Positions 60,598-64,000 of a stretch of 64,000 nt of DNA are shown in pieces. A model generated the notes under the pieces. It did no database searches. It had not been told where the DNA came from and saw only the letters and a list, made by a program, of their open reading frames with translations. The DNA lies in NCBI GenBank assembly GCA_946807835.1, contig OX327684.1, positions 16,392,501-16,456,500 of the forward strand, given 5' to 3'. The translations under genes were made by a program, and so were the position numbers. Source of the stretch: Ailanthus altissimus. Lineage: Eukaryota; Streptophyta; Magnoliopsida; Sapindales; Simaroubaceae. Position 1 is the first letter of the stretch; every line of letters starts with the position of its first letter.

Positions 60598-61427
60598 TTG
60601 GCCATTGTCGATTGGAAATGTAGGACAATCTTTGGTTATTAATTTTATAGGGAGCAACTATGACCATTACCAACTAAGACCTTGGCAAAAAGTCATATTT
60701 CTTGTAGTGTTTGTTAATCTCACTATAAAATAGTGGCTGGATTTCTTACCTTAGTAAAACAGAAAGGCTTTTATTATTTATTCAATTTTTTATTTTGTGT
60801 ATAAATTAAGTATTTCTGGGATTAGGTTAGAGAAATATCCTAGACAACACCTACATATGGGCTAGATTATAAAACCTTGAATGCTTGTAATACATAATAT
60901 CAGTGTGGCCAAGGTTATATTTAGCAATTAAGATAGTTCAATATGGCAGGTTGATTCTTCTTCTATCAACAACAAGAAGATTGATAGCTCAAGCAAATAG
61001 GATTCAAAGCAGCCAAAATGTGTATACACTATCAGCAAAACAGAGGTATCCATCTCAAAGTTTGAATCTCTTTCATATATTTATAAGTTAATTTGATTGG
61101 TTTCACAATACACTCGAAGAATTTATGGTGCTCTTAGCAGATGCATAAGACAAAATTTATGGTTAATGCTCATAGAGAGAAGTTCTTAATATGGTGGATA
61201 GTATGTTTAGAATTTTGCTATGGCGATGGTCAGCTTCAAGGAGTTAAGTTTGCAAAATAAGTATATTTCAAAAGTTTTGGTCTCAGCTAGAGTCACTCAC
61301 TCTCCCCAATAATTGCTACTTTGCATAGGAAAGGTTCTCATTTTGTAATTGTTGATTATTTTTAATTGTTTCAATAGTTTCTTTACAATAGCTTTTTGTT
61401 TTTTTTACCTAAATCAATGAATGTCAT
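60598..61427. other. CACTA-2 interior between RFC fragment and unassigned frame
   Basis: Contains an exon-like block near 60,950-61,040 (STTRRLIAQANRIQSSQNVY) that I do not recognise, and T-rich intron-like sequence. Confidence 0.35.
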
Positions 61428-61655
61428 ATGCAGAAGGTTACCTTTGGAGTCGATTATACTATACTAAGTATAAGTCGGGAATTTGGTTCGGCCATCCTTG
61501 GTGATAAAAATGTAACGATGCTAATTGTTTCTGAAGTATTGGGGATCAACTTACCTCGAGGTTACACTGAAGATGACATTACCTCGATATGTGACACTGG
61601 GGCAGCTATGTGTTTAACTAATTTTCAAACTTTGGGATGTTTTGAAATATTGTAG
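61428..61655 (+). other. Unassigned open frame in CACTA-2
   Basis: A 75-codon frame begins just before an acceptor-like GCAG at 61,431-61,434 and includes KVTFGVDYTILSISREFGSA, SEVLGINLPRGYTEDDITSI and CDTGAAM. Its composition looks like a real exon rather than noise, but I cannot assign a family. It ends shortly before the AT-rich and subterminal-repeat region. Confidence 0.4.
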
Positions 61656-61869
61656 TTTTTAACAATTTAGTCTGAGATGTTTAGCAATATATATGAAACT
61701 AAGTTTGAATACTTTAACAATTGTAATTTTATATATTAAATAAATAAATTAAATTATATTTACTTAGATGTGGTATTTATATATGAAATTGCAATTTATA
61801 AATAAATTCAAAATTCTAGTCAAATAATTCAAATTTGAAATAATTAAAAAAATATTTTAAATTAAATAC

Positions 61870-62174
61870 AAAATTTCTGATACCATGGTGTCAGCAATTT
61901 ACTGATACTACGGTGTCAGTCATTTATTGATACCACGACGTCAGCGATTTATTGATACTACAGTGTTAAAAATTTACTAGTACCATGGTATCAGAGAATC
62001 ATTGATACCACAACATTAGCGATTTACTGATACTATGGTACTAGAGATTTACTGACACCATAAATGGTGTCAGTAATTTTTTAGCTCGAGCAACACTGAC
62101 ACTATAAAGCAGTGTCAGTGAAACCTTTCACTGACACTAACTTAGCGTCAGTGAAGGCCATTTTTGTAGTAGTG
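61870..62174. repeat. Right subterminal repeat array and TIR of CACTA-2
   Basis: About ten units of GATAC(C/T)A(C/T)GGTGTCAGYR(A/T)TTTA-like sequence, roughly 24 bases each, then GTGTCAGTGAAACC, CACTGACACTA and the terminal GGCCATTTTTGTAGTAGTG. These would bind the transposase or its accessory protein. Confidence 0.88.
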
Positions 62175-62177
62175 TAT

Positions 62178-62378
62178 TTTCATAGGACACTACTACTAAA
62201 TGAGAAGTTAAAGGTTATAGTTGTAGTGCCTTTACACATGAAAAAACAGATCCTTTAAAACAGACTTAGATTTTGTGGCATTACTTGAAGAATGCTACCA
62301 AAGCCAATGGATGCTTTTGGTAGTTGATATTGAGATAATCCCATTGAGCATGTTTATGATGTACATTTTCTAGCTTAG
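62178..62378. other. Spacer right of CACTA-2
   Basis: Mixed composition, not AT-biased, possibly the continuation of the gene-like sequence interrupted at 56,675. Not recognised. Confidence 0.35.
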
Positions 62379-63643
62379 TGTAAGTGCATGTTATTGTAAA
62401 CAAATAATAAAAGATGAATAGAATATCGTTCCTACAAGGATTTATTGTTATTGTTTATGTTAACTACTAAAATTGTCTCTTTTTACATTTTTTAGACAAA
62501 TGAAAATCAAGATATAATAATCTAAACTAAATAATAAAAAATTGACAAGATATATAAAACTAAAGATGAAAATATAGAAGCACCAATAATAGATAAAATT
62601 TAGGATTACAACTAATCCCTCGATATGTTACTTGAACCATTAATATTTTTTTAAGTTAATTATTGGCAAGACCCCTAATATCATCACAAGTCTCTGTCAA
62701 TGGTCAAGTGACTATATCTTACCCTAACAATTATCTATATGTCTATGGTAATAAGATGAGAATAAGAGTCATTAAGAACTAATATATTAGAACCATATAT
62801 GTTATGTAGGTATATATATATCCCATATGAAACTCATAGTTGTTATCCTATGATTATATAACAAATTAATCAAGGCCAACACAAAAAGTCTTTCGTCAAG
62901 TTTATTAATGTTCCTACAATAATCTAATTAATGATCAAGTAATTAGAAAGCATTAAGTATATAATAATTGAACAATTCTATTATTAAGTTTATAAAAATA
63001 AGAAAAAAAATTGAATTCGATCACATATCAAGTTCAAAATTGTAATCCTAAAATAAAAACCTAGATAATGGTGAGATAAAGAGTTCTAAAACATAGGTTG
63101 ATAAACCTAACAAAGAAGAATAGAAGATATAAGTAAGAGAAGAAGAAAACACGGATCAATGTTTTGATTCAGCACTTTCTCTCTCTAACTTGCAGCTGAA
63201 TCCCTTCTTCAATCTTGAAATCTTGATCTAAACTCTCTAAAACTTATTCTCTTTCTTGTTGTCTCTGTTTTTGACTTCAAAACTCTTTTATTTATATGTT
63301 TGGTAGCTTTAAATTAAGGCACAATTTATGTCCAATGCGAGTTAAGTGTTTCTTAAGTTGTATGAGTACTACGACACTAGTTTCTGAGCGCTGTAGCGCT
63401 CATTTTTTGGGCAGCGTTGAACTGTAGCAAGTTACTGTTCATAACTAACTATTCACATGTCATTGTAGCAATTTTGATATTTTTACCTTGTTTTCCTTGG
63501 ATTTTCATCCTTATTTGCTCTATTGATTCCAAACCTGCAAAATAATAATAAAGCATATGAAAAGCTAAATAATCTTAATTGAAACAAACAAATTAAGTTT
63601 ATAATATGAAAATATTAGACCTAATTAGCCCCTATTTGTTACA
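62379..63643 (-). mobile_element. Probable solo LTR, Gypsy-like (1,265 bp)
   Basis: On the plus strand it starts TGTAAGTGCATG and ends ATTTGTTACA (TG...CA). Near its left end ATATCGTTCCTACAAGGATT is the reverse complement of the block that precedes the 3' end of Athila/Tat-type LTRs (compare AATCCTCGTGGGAACGAT at 39,104), so it lies on the minus strand. CTGTAGCAAGTTACTGTTCA near 63,423 resembles CTACAGTA/GAACAGTAAC words in the LTR at 37,400. The flanks CTTAG and CTACC do not form a clean target duplication, so the boundaries are provisional. Confidence 0.65.
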
Positions 63644-63959
63644 CTACCTAGAATGGGCCCGATACTCCCAACTGTCCCTAGCACCAAAACTGTGATGGCA
63701 AAGTAAAAAAAAAGTTGTTCCAAAACTCATATTAAGGGGATGTACTACCTAAGTCCACGGCAAACCCATCTTAGCTCAATAATAAACCACATTACCCAGG
63801 CCTTACCTCTAAGCAAACTGGCAACTCTCAACCAAAATTCCCAAAGCAAGTACATAAACTTAAACTAACAGCTCGAAAGAAAATTGGCAATCCTAGACCA
63901 AAAGCCCTAAAGCAACCTCAACCTACTACCCCAAAGCAAGTATACCACCCCGTACCAAC
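63644..63959. other. Unclassified C-rich repeat-like DNA
   Basis: Recurring words CCAAAGCAAGTA, CCAAAAGCCC and TTGGCAA(T/C)CC at loose intervals. Similar in flavour to 43,741-44,946. No coding frame. Confidence 0.35.
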
Positions 63960-64000
63960 TAGGGGTGGCAAAATAGGGCACGACACCATTATTTGACACA
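63960..64000 (+). mobile_element. hAT-type terminus, element continues beyond the window
   Basis: TAGGGGTGGCAAAATAGGGC is the characteristic terminal inverted repeat of a plant hAT subgroup (CAGGGGTGGCAAA-type), followed by CACGACACC. Only 41 bases lie inside the window. Confidence 0.6.

Larger units (their letters stand above)
56676..62174. mobile_element. CACTA-like (En/Spm) non-autonomous DNA transposon, CACTA-2, carrying several gene fragments
   Basis: The left end reads CACTATTAGAAAAATGGGCT. The right end, reverse complemented, reads CACTACTACAAAAATGGCCT. Subterminal repeats of the (A)GTGTCAGT(G)A type follow on both sides (56,725-56,860 and 61,875-62,160). The flanking triplets are TGT (56,673) and TAT (62,175), one base apart from a perfect 3-bp duplication. 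No CACTA transposase is present in 5.5 kb. Instead it contains a CT-rich first-exon-like block, two PHT4-type transporter exons, two RFC-subunit exons and an unassigned open frame, with introns retained. That implies capture of genomic DNA rather than mRNA. Confidence 0.85.

Noticed and set aside
62379..63643. Clean 5-bp target duplication for this LTR
   Set aside because: Flanks CTTAG and CTACC differ at two of five positions, so the solo-LTR status is only probable.
1..64000. An intact host gene, CRISPR, rRNA or tRNA gene
   Set aside because: No complete exon-intron gene, repeat-spacer array or rRNA signature was found. tRNA genes were not systematically folded, so tRNAscan-SE would be needed to exclude them.

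Overview
The window is nuclear DNA from a flowering plant, most likely a eudicot with a medium or large repeat-rich genome. It is strongly AT-rich. It holds plant-type Copia and Gypsy LTR retrotransposons, CACTA, Mutator (MULE) and hAT DNA transposons, foldback elements, and short fragments of typical plant genes with plant-type introns. I found no intact host gene, and no rRNA, tRNA or CRISPR that I can support. Almost all recognisable coding sequence is decayed transposon protein or captured exon fragments.

Layout. 1-960: diverged relative of an LTR family seen again at 32 and 39 kb. 1,536-6,240: CACTA-like element with a 3-bp target duplication (TGA), carrying one exon of an AGL6-like MADS-box gene. 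6,870-20,357: minus-strand Tat-like Gypsy element with 0.91-kb LTRs, gag and protease but no reverse transcriptase, two internal tandem arrays, and an ORF antisense to gag. Two solo LTRs are nested in it (10,699-12,237 and 12,813-15,652), each with a perfect 5-bp target duplication. 21-25 kb: a foldback arm, microsatellites, a four-unit tandem repeat of about 260 bp, then featureless AT-rich DNA.

25,423-30,026: Copia element with both LTRs, primer-binding site, polypurine tract, perfect 5-bp target duplication and a pol broken by five stops and two frameshifts. 30.0-31.1 kb: gene-like debris including a MAP kinase exon. 31,098-31,782: long foldback element. 32,187-41,359: a second gag-only LTR element (Copia-type gag, 2-kb LTRs). 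Its 5' LTR is split by a 1.43-kb solo LTR whose empty site survives in the 3' LTR, and its interior holds a Gypsy LTR with primer-binding site.

41.6-44.9 kb: higher-GC non-coding DNA, the first part possibly an organelle (mitochondrial) insertion. 44.9-47.1 kb: another foldback and a TIR element. About 47.1-55.0 kb: a MULE with a transposase gene (plus strand) facing a ULP1-like/DUF1985 gene (minus strand). 56,676-62,174: a second CACTA-like element carrying two exons of a PHT4-type anion transporter and two of a replication factor C subunit, with introns between the exons of each pair. 62,379-63,643: probable solo LTR. The last 41 bases begin an hAT-type terminus.

The elements mostly do not work together. 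They form a stratified record of nested insertions, ectopic LTR recombination (solo LTRs) and gene capture. Lineage names rest on motifs read by eye; boundaries marked approximate are good to roughly 20-50 bases.
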